From: Candidatus Zixiibacteriota bacterium
Lineage (GTDB): Bacteria; Zixibacteria; MSB-5A5; RBG-16-43-9
DNA length: 7,649 bases
NCBI GenBank assembly: GCA_029858245.1
Contig: JAOUFL010000108.1
Location: 1-7,649 of the forward strand
Reading direction: 5' to 3'
Notes under the pieces: generated by a model
Database searches by the model: none
Seen by the model: only the letters and a program-made list of their open reading frames with translations
Told to the model about the DNA's origin: nothing
Made by a program: the position numbers and the translations under genes
Shown: piece after piece, positions 1-6,416 of the stretch
Position numbering within the stretch: position 1 is the stretch's first letter
Layout of the letters: the number at the start of each line of letters is the position of its first letter

Positions 1-138
1 GCAATTTTTTTAGGAAGGGAGTATGAATTCGTCTTTGATAACCGCGACAGTTTTATCTATAACAAAGAAAAGCTTTTAGCATTGTTCCCCAAGGAGAAGA
101 TGAATAGAAAGAAAATTATCGGAGGAGAAATAGATTAA
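1..138 (+). CDS. nuoI: NADH-quinone oxidoreductase subunit I, C-terminal end (partial)
   Basis: The reading frame is open from base 1 to a TAA at 136-138 and gives the last 45 residues of a protein whose start lies outside the window. It begins AIFLGREYEFVFDNR and continues to a YNKEKLLALF segment. This matches the tail of NuoI, which after its two 4Fe-4S ferredoxin motifs carries a 'lG.eyE...r....y.KE.LL' region. NuoI holds clusters N6a and N6b and passes electrons toward the quinone site in the peripheral arm of complex I; those cysteine motifs are upstream and not visible here. The identification rests on this short tail plus the following nuoJ, only 3 nt downstream, which is the usual neighbour. 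The GGAGGAG at 121-127 inside this gene is the probable ribosome-binding site of nuoJ. Confidence 0.85.
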   Translation, partial: AIFLGREYEFVFDNRDSFIYNKEKLLALFPKEKMNRKKIIGGEID

Positions 139-141
139 AAG

Positions 142-645
142 ATGGAATTTATATTTTTTATAATCCTGAGTCTGATAGCTGTGATTTCTGCATTAATGGT
201 GATATTACAGAGAAATCCGATACACAGCGCCTTATCCTTGATAGTCACCCTGGGGAGCATAGCGGGTTTGTTTATTGTTTTAAAAGCTTTCTTTCTGGCT
301 TTTATTCAGATTATCGTTTATGCCGGTGCTGTTATGATTCTTTTCATCTTCGTGATTATGCTTTTAACCTTGAGAAAAGATGAGTTCGGTCAGGAAAAAA
401 GAAAATTTCAGAGGATTTTCGCTATTATCTTTTCAGCTTTTTTCCTGATAGAGCTTTTTATAATTACCAATTATACATTCTTCGGTAAAACCGAGAAAAT
501 TTTATTTACACCAGCTGATTTTGGGACTCCTCAGGCACTGGGAAGGTTACTTTTCACCGATTACCTGCTGCCTTTTGAGATAGCTTCGATTTTACTTTTG
601 ATCGCCATGGTTGGCGCGATCTTCTTAGCCCGGAGGGAAGAATAG
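142..645 (+). CDS. nuoJ: NADH-quinone oxidoreductase subunit J
   Basis: This 167-residue integral membrane protein is close to the usual NuoJ length. NuoJ is a five-helix subunit of the complex I membrane arm. It sits between the quinone site (NuoH side) and the NuoK/NuoN proton channels, and its third helix helps couple quinone reduction to pumping. The visible family marks are NPIHSALSLI at residues 25-34, the helix-3 segment around QIIVYAGAVMILFIF (residues 56-70, with the conserved Tyr60 and Gly62), and a C-terminal helix starting at DYLLPFEIASILLLIAMVGAI (residues 140-160). A hydrophilic stretch at about 77-92 separates helices 3 and 4. The ATG at 142 is preceded by GGAGGAG at 121-127, with rather long spacing; no better start is seen. 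The gene lies 3 nt after nuoI and 1 nt before nuoK, so translation is probably coupled. Confidence 0.95.
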   Translation: MEFIFFIILSLIAVISALMVILQRNPIHSALSLIVTLGSIAGLFIVLKAFFLAFIQIIVYAGAVMILFIFVIMLLTLRKDEFGQEKRKFQRIFAIIFSAFFLIELFIITNYTFFGKTEKILFTPADFGTPQALGRLLFTDYLLPFEIASILLLIAMVGAIFLARREE

Positions 646-646
646 A

Positions 647-949
647 ATGGTACCTGTCTCCTACTATATCTTATTGAGTGGAGTTTTATTCTCTATCGGG
701 GTATTGGGCTTCCTTATTCGCAGAAACGTTATAGTGGTTTTTATGTCGGTCGAACTGATGCTTAATGCAGCTAATTTAGCCATAATCGCTTTTGCCAGGA
801 ATATCGGCTCTTTGACCGGACAGGTTATTGTTTTTCTGGTAATGACTGTAGCAGCAGCTGAGGTGGGAGTCGGATTAGCGATAATAATGATGTTCTACAG
901 AAATAAGAAAAGTGTGAACGTGGATGATGGTAATTTGATGAAATGGTGA
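647..949 (+). CDS. nuoK: NADH-quinone oxidoreductase subunit K
   Basis: This 100-residue protein has three hydrophobic helices and exactly the usual NuoK length. NuoK is homologous to the MrpC antiporter subunit and forms part of the proton path next to NuoJ and NuoN. The two membrane-buried glutamates essential in the family are present: Glu36 in FMSVELMLNAANL and Glu72 in VAAAEVGVGLAI, at the same numbers as in E. coli NuoK. The ATG at 647 has GGAGG at 632-636, inside the end of nuoJ, and only one base separates the nuoJ stop from this start. The C-terminal tail after residue 86 is short and polar. Identification is firm from length, motifs and position. Confidence 0.96.
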   Translation: MVPVSYYILLSGVLFSIGVLGFLIRRNVIVVFMSVELMLNAANLAIIAFARNIGSLTGQVIVFLVMTVAAAEVGVGLAIIMMFYRNKKSVNVDDGNLMKW

Positions 950-994
950 GAATAAATTTTAGGAAAAATGACAGGAGAATAGCAAGGGTAGAAT

Positions 995-2902
995 ATGATC
1001 GATAATATCTGGTTAGTTCCACTTCTTCCGTTGCTGGGATTTTTAATCAATGGGATTTTTGGCAGGAAATTGGGCAAAAATCTGGTTTCCTGGATCGGAT
1101 GCGGGTCGGTAGGGCTTTCATTCCTTATCTCCGTTAAGGTCTTCTTTGAGCTTTTGTCTTTACCAGCAGAACAGAGGATTTTTGAAAAGATAGTTTTTCC
1201 CTGGATATATTCGGGATTTTTCAAGGTGAATATATCTTTTCTTCTGGATCCCCTGTCCGGTGTGATGCTTTTAGTTGTGACCGGAGTAGGGTTTTTGATT
1301 CATGTATATTCTGTCGGCTATATGTATGAGGACAATGGTTTCTCCCGATTCTTTTCTTTCCTTAATCTTTTTATCTTCTCTATGTTGATGCTGGTTCTGG
1401 CAAATAATTTCCTTTTGCTCTACCTGGGTTGGGAGGCTGTGGGTTTATGCTCTTATCTGCTTATTGGTTTCTGGTATGAGAAAAAATCAGCGTCGGATGC
1501 AGCCAAGAAAGCTTTCATAGTTAACCGTATAGGAGATTTCGGCTTTGCCTTAGGGGTTATGCTTATCTTCTGGACTTTTGGAGGTCTTAATTATACAGAG
1601 GTTTTTCAGCAGGCACCTTCGATTCTGGTAGCGGGTGGAGGATTAGTAACTGCCATAACTCTGCTTTTATTTATGGGAGCTGTGGGTAAATCTGCCCAGA
1701 TACCTCTGTATGTCTGGCTTCCTGATGCGATGGAGGGTCCTACCCCGGTTTCAGCGTTAATTCATGCAGCAACCATGGTCACTGCCGGTGTTTATATGAT
1801 GGCAAGATGTCATATACTGTATGAATTAGCACCATTCACCCTGGGTTTGGTTGCCGTTATCGGTGCAGTTACCGCAATCTATACAGCGTCCATTGCTATG
1901 GTTCAGAATGACATAAAAAGAGTCTTAGCCTATTCCACCATTAGCCAGTTAGGGTATATGTTTCTGGGATGTGGGGTAGGTGCTTTTGCGGCGGGTATTT
2001 TCCATCTGATGACCCATGCATTTTTCAAAGCACTACTGTTTTTAGGTGCAGGAAGCGTGATGCATGCTCTTTCAGGTGAGTTGAATATGCAGAAGATGGG
2101 TGGTCTCAAGGGGAAAATCCCGGTTACTTTCTGGACAGTTTTTGCTGCAGTATTAGCCATATCGGGTATTCCCCTGTTCTCCGGATTTTTCAGCAAGGAT
2201 GAGATCTTATGGAAGGCGTTCTCCCAGGGTAACTTACTACTCTGGCTGATTGGCGTAATTTGTGCAGGGATGACTGCTTTCTATATGTTCAGGTTACTTT
2301 TTCTGACTTTTTTTGGAAAATCGAGGGTTGATGAATCGATAAAAAGTCATATCCATGAATCTCCAAAGATTATGACTGTGCCGCTTATGATTCTGGCGAT
2401 TCTGTCCGTCCTCGGTGGTTATGTAGGAATTCCCAAATCTTTAGGTGGAGGAAATAATTTTGAACATTTCCTGAGCTCGGTGTTCGGTGAAAAGGAAATG
2501 ATAATTCATCATTCAGCCTTCACTGAATATATTGTTATGATTATATCGATTGGGGTTGCCCTGGCAGGGATATTTTTCGCCTACAGGTTTTACATTTCAA
2601 AACCTGAACTTCCCAAAAGCTTAGCCGAAAAATATAATTTCCCCTACAGGGTTTTATTGAATAAATATTATGTGGATGAGTTTTATTTCAAGATCATCGT
2701 GAATCCATTGCTAAAATTCGCCACATTCTTATGGCAGTTCATCGACATCAGGATTATAGACGGGACAGCTAACGGTTTAGCAGGTATGGTAAACTGGTTC
2801 GGAGGTATTGGAAGAAAAATACAAACAGGTTACGTCAGGAATTATGCCTTAGGTATGGTTTTGGGTGTGATTCTGGTTTTAGCCTATTTTATTTTGAAGT
2901 GA
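995..2902 (+). CDS. nuoL: NADH-quinone oxidoreductase subunit L
   Basis: This 635-residue membrane protein is the distal antiporter-like proton channel of complex I and shares the Mrp antiporter fold with NuoM and NuoN. The key charged residues can be placed: Glu147 in LGWEAVGLCSYLLIGFW, Asp181 in NRIGDFGF, Lys232 in GKSAQIPLYVWLPDAMEG, His257, Lys308 in QNDIKRVLAYST, His337/His341/Lys345 in FHLMTHAFFKALLFLGAGS, and Lys401-Asp402 in FSGFFSKDEI. After about residue 505 come another helix, a linker containing NKYYVDEFY (556-564), the long lateral helix running along NuoM and NuoN, and a final transmembrane helix. This C-terminal extension distinguishes NuoL from NuoM and NuoN. The ATG at 995 follows purine-rich AAGGGTAGAAT; an upstream in-frame ATG at 968 hits a stop after four codons. 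The 45-nt gap from nuoK holds no other gene. Confidence 0.96.
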   Translation: MIDNIWLVPLLPLLGFLINGIFGRKLGKNLVSWIGCGSVGLSFLISVKVFFELLSLPAEQRIFEKIVFPWIYSGFFKVNISFLLDPLSGVMLLVVTGVGFLIHVYSVGYMYEDNGFSRFFSFLNLFIFSMLMLVLANNFLLLYLGWEAVGLCSYLLIGFWYEKKSASDAAKKAFIVNRIGDFGFALGVMLIFWTFGGLNYTEVFQQAPSILVAGGGLVTAITLLLFMGAVGKSAQIPLYVWLPDAMEGPTPVSALIHAATMVTAGVYMMARCHILYELAPFTLGLVAVIGAVTAIYTASIAMVQNDIKRVLAYSTISQLGYMFLGCGVGAFAAGIFHLMTHAFFKALLFLGAGSVMHALSGELNMQKMGGLKGKIPVTFWTVFAAVLAISGIPLFSGFFSKDEILWKAFSQGNLLLWLIGVICAGMTAFYMFRLLFLTFFGKSRVDESIKSHIHESPKIMTVPLMILAILSVLGGYVGIPKSLGGGNNFEHFLSSVFGEKEMIIHHSAFTEYIVMIISIGVALAGIFFAYRFYISKPELPKSLAEKYNFPYRVLLNKYYVDEFYFKIIVNPLLKFATFLWQFIDIRIIDGTANGLAGMVNWFGGIGRKIQTGYVRNYALGMVLGVILVLAYFILK

Positions 2903-2907
2903 AATCA

Positions 2908-2965
2908 GTAGCAAAAGGTTTCTGCCTTACATAAAAATTTCTTGAAGGTTGAAGACCTCTGCTAT
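2908..2965. repeat. Degenerate nested palindromic repeat, copy B (nuoL-nuoM gap)
   Basis: This element fills most of the 80-nt gap between nuoL and nuoM. It starts GTAGCA and ends TGCTAT, which pair apart from one G-T wobble. Inside are AAGG-TTTCTG-CCTT (2915-2928) and a decayed second hairpin ending TGAAGACCTCTGCTAT. The same layout is found at 4846-4900, where the corresponding pieces are AAGG-CTTAAG-CCTT and TGAAGACCTCCGCTAC. Matching order, spacing and words make the two copies homologous, with this one more decayed. The element lies within the operon transcript and probably folds in the mRNA. Function is unknown; a MITE-like or REP-like origin is inferred. Confidence 0.65.
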
Positions 2966-2982
2966 CTTGAATAGAGTTGATT

Positions 2983-4548
2983 ATGTCAGAATATATCTTA
3001 ACACTTTTAGTTTTTATTCCGGTAGCTGGAGCACTTCTACTCCTTTTAGTAAACGGGAGTAATGCCGGACTGCTGAAATCATTGGCTTTCATGGTCTCAT
3101 TGCTGAATTTTATACTATCGCTTTACCTCTATTTCAACTTTGATTCATTAAATCCCGGTTTTCAATTTGAGATTAACCGGGTCTGGATTCAAAACTTTGG
3201 AATTAGTTACCATTTAGGCGTAGACGGGATAAGCTTGTTTTTGGTTCTTCTTACTACTTTGCTTTCCGCCATTGCCATACTATCCTCCTGGAGTGCCATA
3301 AAAGAGAAGGTAAAGGAATATATGGTAACCATGCTTCTTCTGGAAGCCGGGATGATAGGTGTTTTCGTAAGCCTGGATTTGTTTCTGTTTTACGTTTTCT
3401 GGGAGGGAATGTTGATCCCGATGTATTTCCTCATCGGGATATGGGGAGGACCTCGTAAGGTCTATGCTACGATTAAGTTTGTTTTATTCACCATGCTGGG
3501 CAGTATCTTTATGCTGGTGGCTATTCTGGTTCTATATTTTATGAATTATAATTACACCGGGCAGTATAGTTTCAATTTTACAGAGATTCTACAATTGCCA
3601 ATCCCCCTGAATGCACAGGTTTGGCTGTTTTTCGCTTTTGCTTTAGCCTTTGCCATCAAGGTCCCGATGTTTCCATTTCACACCTGGCTTCCCGATGCGC
3701 ATGTCGAGGCTCCCACAGCGGGAAGTGTACTATTAGCCGGGGTCCTCCTGAAAATGGGGACTTATGGATTTCTGAGATTCTGCCTCCCGTTATTCCCCAA
3801 TGCATTTATGGATATGATTCCTCTTTTTTCAATTTTGGCTGTTATCGGAATTATTTATGGTGCTCTGGTTTCCACCATGCAAAAAGACATTAAAAGCCTG
3901 GTGGCATTTTCCAGCGTAAGCCATTTAGGGTTTGTAATGCTGGGTCTTTTTGCTCTGAATATGCAGGGTATTCAGGGTGGGGTTCTGCAGATGATAAATC
4001 ACGGTATTTCCACGGGTGCCCTGTTTTTGATTGTGGGAATGATCTACGAAAGAAGACATACCCGTATGATTGAGGATTATGGAGGAATAGCCAGAGTAGT
4101 CCCGATCTTTTCGATTTTCTTTATGATAGTAGCACTCTCCTCCATCGGCCTTCCGGGAACGAACGGCTTCGTGGGCGAATTTTTGATCCTGTTAGGCGCT
4201 TTTAACTCCAGAATAATTTATGCGGTCCTGGGTGCAATCGGCATAATACTGGCAGCGGTTTATATGCTCTGGATGCTGCAGAGGGTTTTGTTCCAGACAA
4301 TAAAAAACGAGGAGAACAAAAAGCTTTTGGATTTGAACTTGAGGGAGATAATAATTTTGATCCCGATAATCCTTTTGATCTTCTGGATAGGTTTCTATCC
4401 CCAGCCTTTATTGTCTAAAATGGAGCCAGCAGTCAAAAATCTTCTGGAATATGTAGAGCAAAAATCAGATTCCATAACTTCAAGCAGTGGAGAATGTGAT
4501 AAGATTTGTGAAAAAGCTGAGGAGAGTTCAATAACAAAAGAAAAGTGA
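2983..4548 (+). CDS. nuoM: NADH-quinone oxidoreductase subunit M
   Basis: This is the central antiporter-like proton channel of complex I, 521 residues from the chosen ATG with about 14 membrane helices. Visible family residues, numbered from this start, are Glu141 in FYVFWEGMLIPMYFLIGIWGG, Lys226 in AFAIKVPMFPFHTWLPDAHVEAPT, Lys257 in LLAGVLLKMGTYG, the QKDIKSLVAFSSVSHLGF loop, His340 in MINHGISTGALFLIVGM, and Glu399 in GTNGFVGEFLILLG. A glutamate here instead of the lysine of NuoL and NuoN is diagnostic of NuoM. A TTG at 2977 could add two residues, but AGAG at 2973-2976 would touch it directly, while it sits 6 nt before the ATG at 2983, so I prefer the ATG. After the last helix there is a polar tail of about 30 residues with two cysteines (ECDKICEK, Cys505 and Cys509), which is not a usual part of the family. 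A 24-nt gap separates it from the next gene. Confidence 0.95.
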   Translation: MSEYILTLLVFIPVAGALLLLLVNGSNAGLLKSLAFMVSLLNFILSLYLYFNFDSLNPGFQFEINRVWIQNFGISYHLGVDGISLFLVLLTTLLSAIAILSSWSAIKEKVKEYMVTMLLLEAGMIGVFVSLDLFLFYVFWEGMLIPMYFLIGIWGGPRKVYATIKFVLFTMLGSIFMLVAILVLYFMNYNYTGQYSFNFTEILQLPIPLNAQVWLFFAFALAFAIKVPMFPFHTWLPDAHVEAPTAGSVLLAGVLLKMGTYGFLRFCLPLFPNAFMDMIPLFSILAVIGIIYGALVSTMQKDIKSLVAFSSVSHLGFVMLGLFALNMQGIQGGVLQMINHGISTGALFLIVGMIYERRHTRMIEDYGGIARVVPIFSIFFMIVALSSIGLPGTNGFVGEFLILLGAFNSRIIYAVLGAIGIILAAVYMLWMLQRVLFQTIKNEENKKLLDLNLREIIILIPIILLIFWIGFYPQPLLSKMEPAVKNLLEYVEQKSDSITSSSGECDKICEKAEESSITKEK

Positions 4549-4572
4549 CAGGTTGATATTTGAGGTGATGTT

Positions 4573-4788
4573 ATGGCAGTTACTATTTATATCAAAGAGG
4601 GATGTCCTTTCTGCAAAGCTTTAAAAGAAGATCTGGATAAAAAAGGGGTCAAATACGAAGAGATAAACGTGATAAAAAATCCCGAATATCAGGAAATGGT
4701 GATTAAACTGGCTAAAAAAAGGGCTGTACCGGTAATGCTGAAAGATGGTAAAGTAACAGTTGGATTCGGAGGTGCCTGAGGTTTTTAA
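4573..4788 (+). CDS. Glutaredoxin-like selenoprotein, Uxx-star type (UGA at 4777-4779 read as selenocysteine)
   Basis: A small thioredoxin-fold protein with a glutaredoxin active site CPFC at residues 11-14 (KEGCPFCKALKEDL) and the cis-proline motif AVPVM with Pro53. A plain reading stops at TGA 4777-4779 after VTVGFGGA, giving 68 residues. I instead read that TGA as selenocysteine. It is followed by GGT TTT TAA, giving a 71-residue protein ending GFGGA-Sec-Gly-Phe, and a SECIS-like hairpin lies just downstream. From memory, a family of short glutaredoxin-like proteins ends GFGG-x-(C/U)-x-x-stop, named 'Uxx-star', and this fits it. The start ATG has GAGGTGAT at 4562-4569. Role: presumably thiol or selenol redox chemistry in the cytoplasm; substrate unknown. 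It sits 24 nt after nuoM and is likely cotranscribed with the nuo genes. If the TGA is a true stop, the CDS ends at 4779. Confidence 0.82.
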
Positions 4789-4809
4789 TTCCAGCAGGTA
4801 GCTGGATTA
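4786..4809 (+). promoter_or_regulatory. Predicted bacterial SECIS hairpin for selenocysteine insertion
   Basis: The stem TCCAGC (4790-4795) pairs perfectly with GCTGGA (4801-4806) around the five-base loop AGGTA. If U4789 is bulged, three more pairs form below (4786-4788 with 4807-4809), giving nine pairs and one 5'-side bulged U. Bacterial SECIS elements lie directly after the Sec UGA, have a G in the first positions of the apical loop, and in E. coli fdhF carry an AGGUCU loop and a bulged U for SelB binding. Here 16 nt separate the UGA from the loop, about the same as in fdhF. The hairpin lacks the uninterrupted U-run of a terminator, so SECIS is the better reading. Confidence 0.75.
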
Positions 4810-4819
4810 TTTTACAAAT

Positions 4820-4843
4820 GTTCAAAGGTTCAAAAGTTAAAAG
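4820..4843. repeat. Three tandem imperfect 8-mers (GTTCAAAR)
   Basis: GTTCAAAG (4820-4827), GTTCAAAA (4828-4835) and GTTAAAAG (4836-4843) run head to tail directly before the palindromic element that follows. Three copies of an AT-rich 8-mer could be chance or slippage. Their exact abutment to the element is the only reason to note them. No function can be assigned. Confidence 0.4.
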
Positions 4844-4902
4844 ATGTAGCGGAAGGCTTAAGCCTTCCACATAGTATGGAGGTCTGAAGACCTCCGCTAC
4901 AT
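4844..4902. repeat. Nested palindromic repeat, copy A (gap before nuoN)
   Basis: An outer stem ATGTAGC (4844-4850) pairs with GCTACAT (4896-4902). Within it sit two 18-nt palindromes: GGAAGGCTTAAGCCTTCC (4851-4868, perfect) and GGAGGTCTGAAGACCTCC (4878-4895, 8-bp arms around GA), separated by nine bases ACATAGTAT. As RNA or extruded DNA this folds into a three-way junction with two arms. A decayed relative lies at 2908-2965, and a larger element with the same GTAG...CTAC ends lies after nuoN. It ends 24 nt before the nuoN ATG and is probably part of the operon mRNA. It resembles non-autonomous MITE-like or REP-like elements; no transposase is in the window. Confidence 0.8.
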
Positions 4903-4926
4903 TACAAACTTCTCGAGAGTGAGTAT

Positions 4927-6384
4927 ATGGATTTAAGCTTAATGGATATTAACTGGAGAGTGATTTTACCGGAAATCACCTTGGCGGTTTTCGGGTTTGT
5001 GCTTCTGCTCTTAGAGGCATTTCTACCTAAGGATAAAAAAAGAATCACAGGACATATTGCCTGGATAGGAATTGTTCTATCTTTTCTATTCTGCCTTAAC
5101 CTCTATGGTACTCAGCTCAGCTCTTTTAAGGGGATGGCATTGTCCGATAATTTTGCCATATTCTTTTCCTTCCTTTTCCTGATAAGCTCTTTTTTTGTCA
5201 TCCTTCAGTCCTTAAGTTTTCTCAAGAGAGAGGAGCAGGTCAGGGGGGACTATTATGCGCTAATCCTTTTTGCTACACTGGGTATGATTTTAATGGCTTC
5301 CACTCTGGATTTAGTGGTGATATTCCTGGGTCTGGAAATAGTGTCGATTTCGCTTTACATATTATCCGGTTTCAGAAAAAAGGATTTGAAATCGAATGAA
5401 GCCAGCCTGAAGTTTTTCCTGATGGGTGCATTTGCCACTGGTTTTCTGGTTTATGGGATTGCACTTATTTATGGAAGTCTGGGCACTACTAATTTAGAAA
5501 AGATTTTTATTTTAATACCCTTAACTGAAACTACCTTACCCGGAAAAGATTTTCTTCTTTACGCCGGGATTGGACTTCTGATAGTTGGATTTGGATTTAA
5601 AATCGCCTCTGTTCCTTTTCATATGTGGATGCCGGATGTTTTTGAAGGTGCTCCTGCACCTATTGCGGCTTTTATTTCTGCTGGTCCCAAGTCGGCTGGC
5701 TTTGCTGCGCTTTTAAGGATTTTCCTTTTAGCTTTTTCATCGTTCAAACCTGACTGGATCCTGATTTTCTGGATACTCTCGGTTCTTTCCATGACCACCG
5801 GTAATCTTTTAGCCTTATGGCAGACCAATCTTAAAAGACTTTTAGCTTATTCCTCAATCGCGCATGTCGGATATATTTTGATTGCTTTTGTCGCCGGCGG
5901 CAACTCTGCCATCTCAGGAGTTCTATTCTACTTGTCCATTTATATACTTATGAATTTAGGAGCATTTGCCATTATCATCTCCATGGGTTCAAAAGATAGA
6001 GAGGGAACAGATCTTTTCAAAGAATATGCAGGTGCAGGGCTGAAAAATCCCTTCCTGGGTGTGTTTATGGCTATCTTTATGCTCTCCCTGTCCGGTTTCC
6101 CGCCAACTGCCGGGTTCTTAGCCAAATTTTACATATTCAGCTCTGCAGTGAAATCTGGCTACCTGGGTTTGGTGATAATTGCGGTGATCAACAGCATGAT
6201 TTCGGTTTATTATTATTTGAGAGTGATTGTTTATATGTTTATGAAACCTGCCGAGGAAGATATTAAGCCGGTTTCGATACCTTTCTCTTTAGGGCTGGTT
6301 ATACTTGTTACTGGTATAGGAATTTTAGCGTTTGGTATCCTGCCTCAACCTCTTTTAGATTTAGCCTACAATTCGATTTTTTAA
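4927..6384 (+). CDS. nuoN: NADH-quinone oxidoreductase subunit N
   Basis: This 485-residue, roughly 14-helix protein is the antiporter-like subunit nearest NuoK and NuoJ in the complex I membrane arm, and it translocates protons. Visible family residues are Glu137 in FLGLEIVSISLYILSGF, Lys225 in FGFKIASVPFHMWMPDVFEGAP, Lys255 in SAGPKSAGFAALLR, Lys303 in TNLKRLLAYSSIAHVGYIL, and Lys400 in SGFPPTAGFLAKFYIF. The length matches bacterial NuoN. The ATG at 4927 is preceded by GAGAGTGAG at 4915-4923, a usable but not strong ribosome-binding site; a second in-frame ATG at 4942 would remove five residues and has no better site. Unusually, nuoN is separated from nuoM by a selenoprotein gene and a 138-nt gap containing a SECIS-like hairpin and a palindromic element. 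It is the last nuo gene here. Confidence 0.95.
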   Translation: MDLSLMDINWRVILPEITLAVFGFVLLLLEAFLPKDKKRITGHIAWIGIVLSFLFCLNLYGTQLSSFKGMALSDNFAIFFSFLFLISSFFVILQSLSFLKREEQVRGDYYALILFATLGMILMASTLDLVVIFLGLEIVSISLYILSGFRKKDLKSNEASLKFFLMGAFATGFLVYGIALIYGSLGTTNLEKIFILIPLTETTLPGKDFLLYAGIGLLIVGFGFKIASVPFHMWMPDVFEGAPAPIAAFISAGPKSAGFAALLRIFLLAFSSFKPDWILIFWILSVLSMTTGNLLALWQTNLKRLLAYSSIAHVGYILIAFVAGGNSAISGVLFYLSIYILMNLGAFAIIISMGSKDREGTDLFKEYAGAGLKNPFLGVFMAIFMLSLSGFPPTAGFLAKFYIFSSAVKSGYLGLVIIAVINSMISVYYYLRVIVYMFMKPAEEDIKPVSIPFSLGLVILVTGIGILAFGILPQPLLDLAYNSIF

Positions 6385-6395
6385 TTTTCAAGTGT

Positions 6396-6410
6396 ATTGA
6401 CTATGTCAAT
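6396..6410. other. Short perfect hairpin just after nuoN
   Basis: ATTGAC (6396-6401) and GTCAAT (6405-6410) are perfect inverted repeats around TAT, starting 11 nt after the nuoN stop. The position suggests an end-of-operon signal. The stem is only 6 bp, AT-rich, and not followed by a T-run on the + strand, so it is a poor intrinsic terminator. It may stabilise the 3' end of the nuo mRNA, or mean nothing. Confidence 0.35.
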
Positions 6411-6416
6411 GTGTTG

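Noticed and set aside
968..982. Mini-ORF ATG ACA GGA GAA TAG before nuoL as a leader peptide
   Set aside because: It has only four codons and no attenuator-like structure nearby; chance is the simplest explanation.
2977..2985. TTG at 2977 as the nuoM start
   Set aside because: The purine-rich AGAG lies directly against the TTG with no spacer, whereas the ATG at 2983 has a 6-nt spacer. The difference is only two residues.
4790..4815. Hairpin TCCAGC-AGGTA-GCTGGA followed by TTATTTTA, as an intrinsic terminator after the small glutaredoxin-like gene
   Set aside because: The T-rich stretch is interrupted, nuoN follows downstream, and the loop sequence and distance from the UGA fit a SECIS element better.
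4844..4902. Cloverleaf-like fold as a tRNA gene
   Set aside because: It has only two perfect palindromic arms, no T-loop or anticodon-loop sequences, and is too short at 59 nt. A similar decayed copy in another gap points to a repeat.
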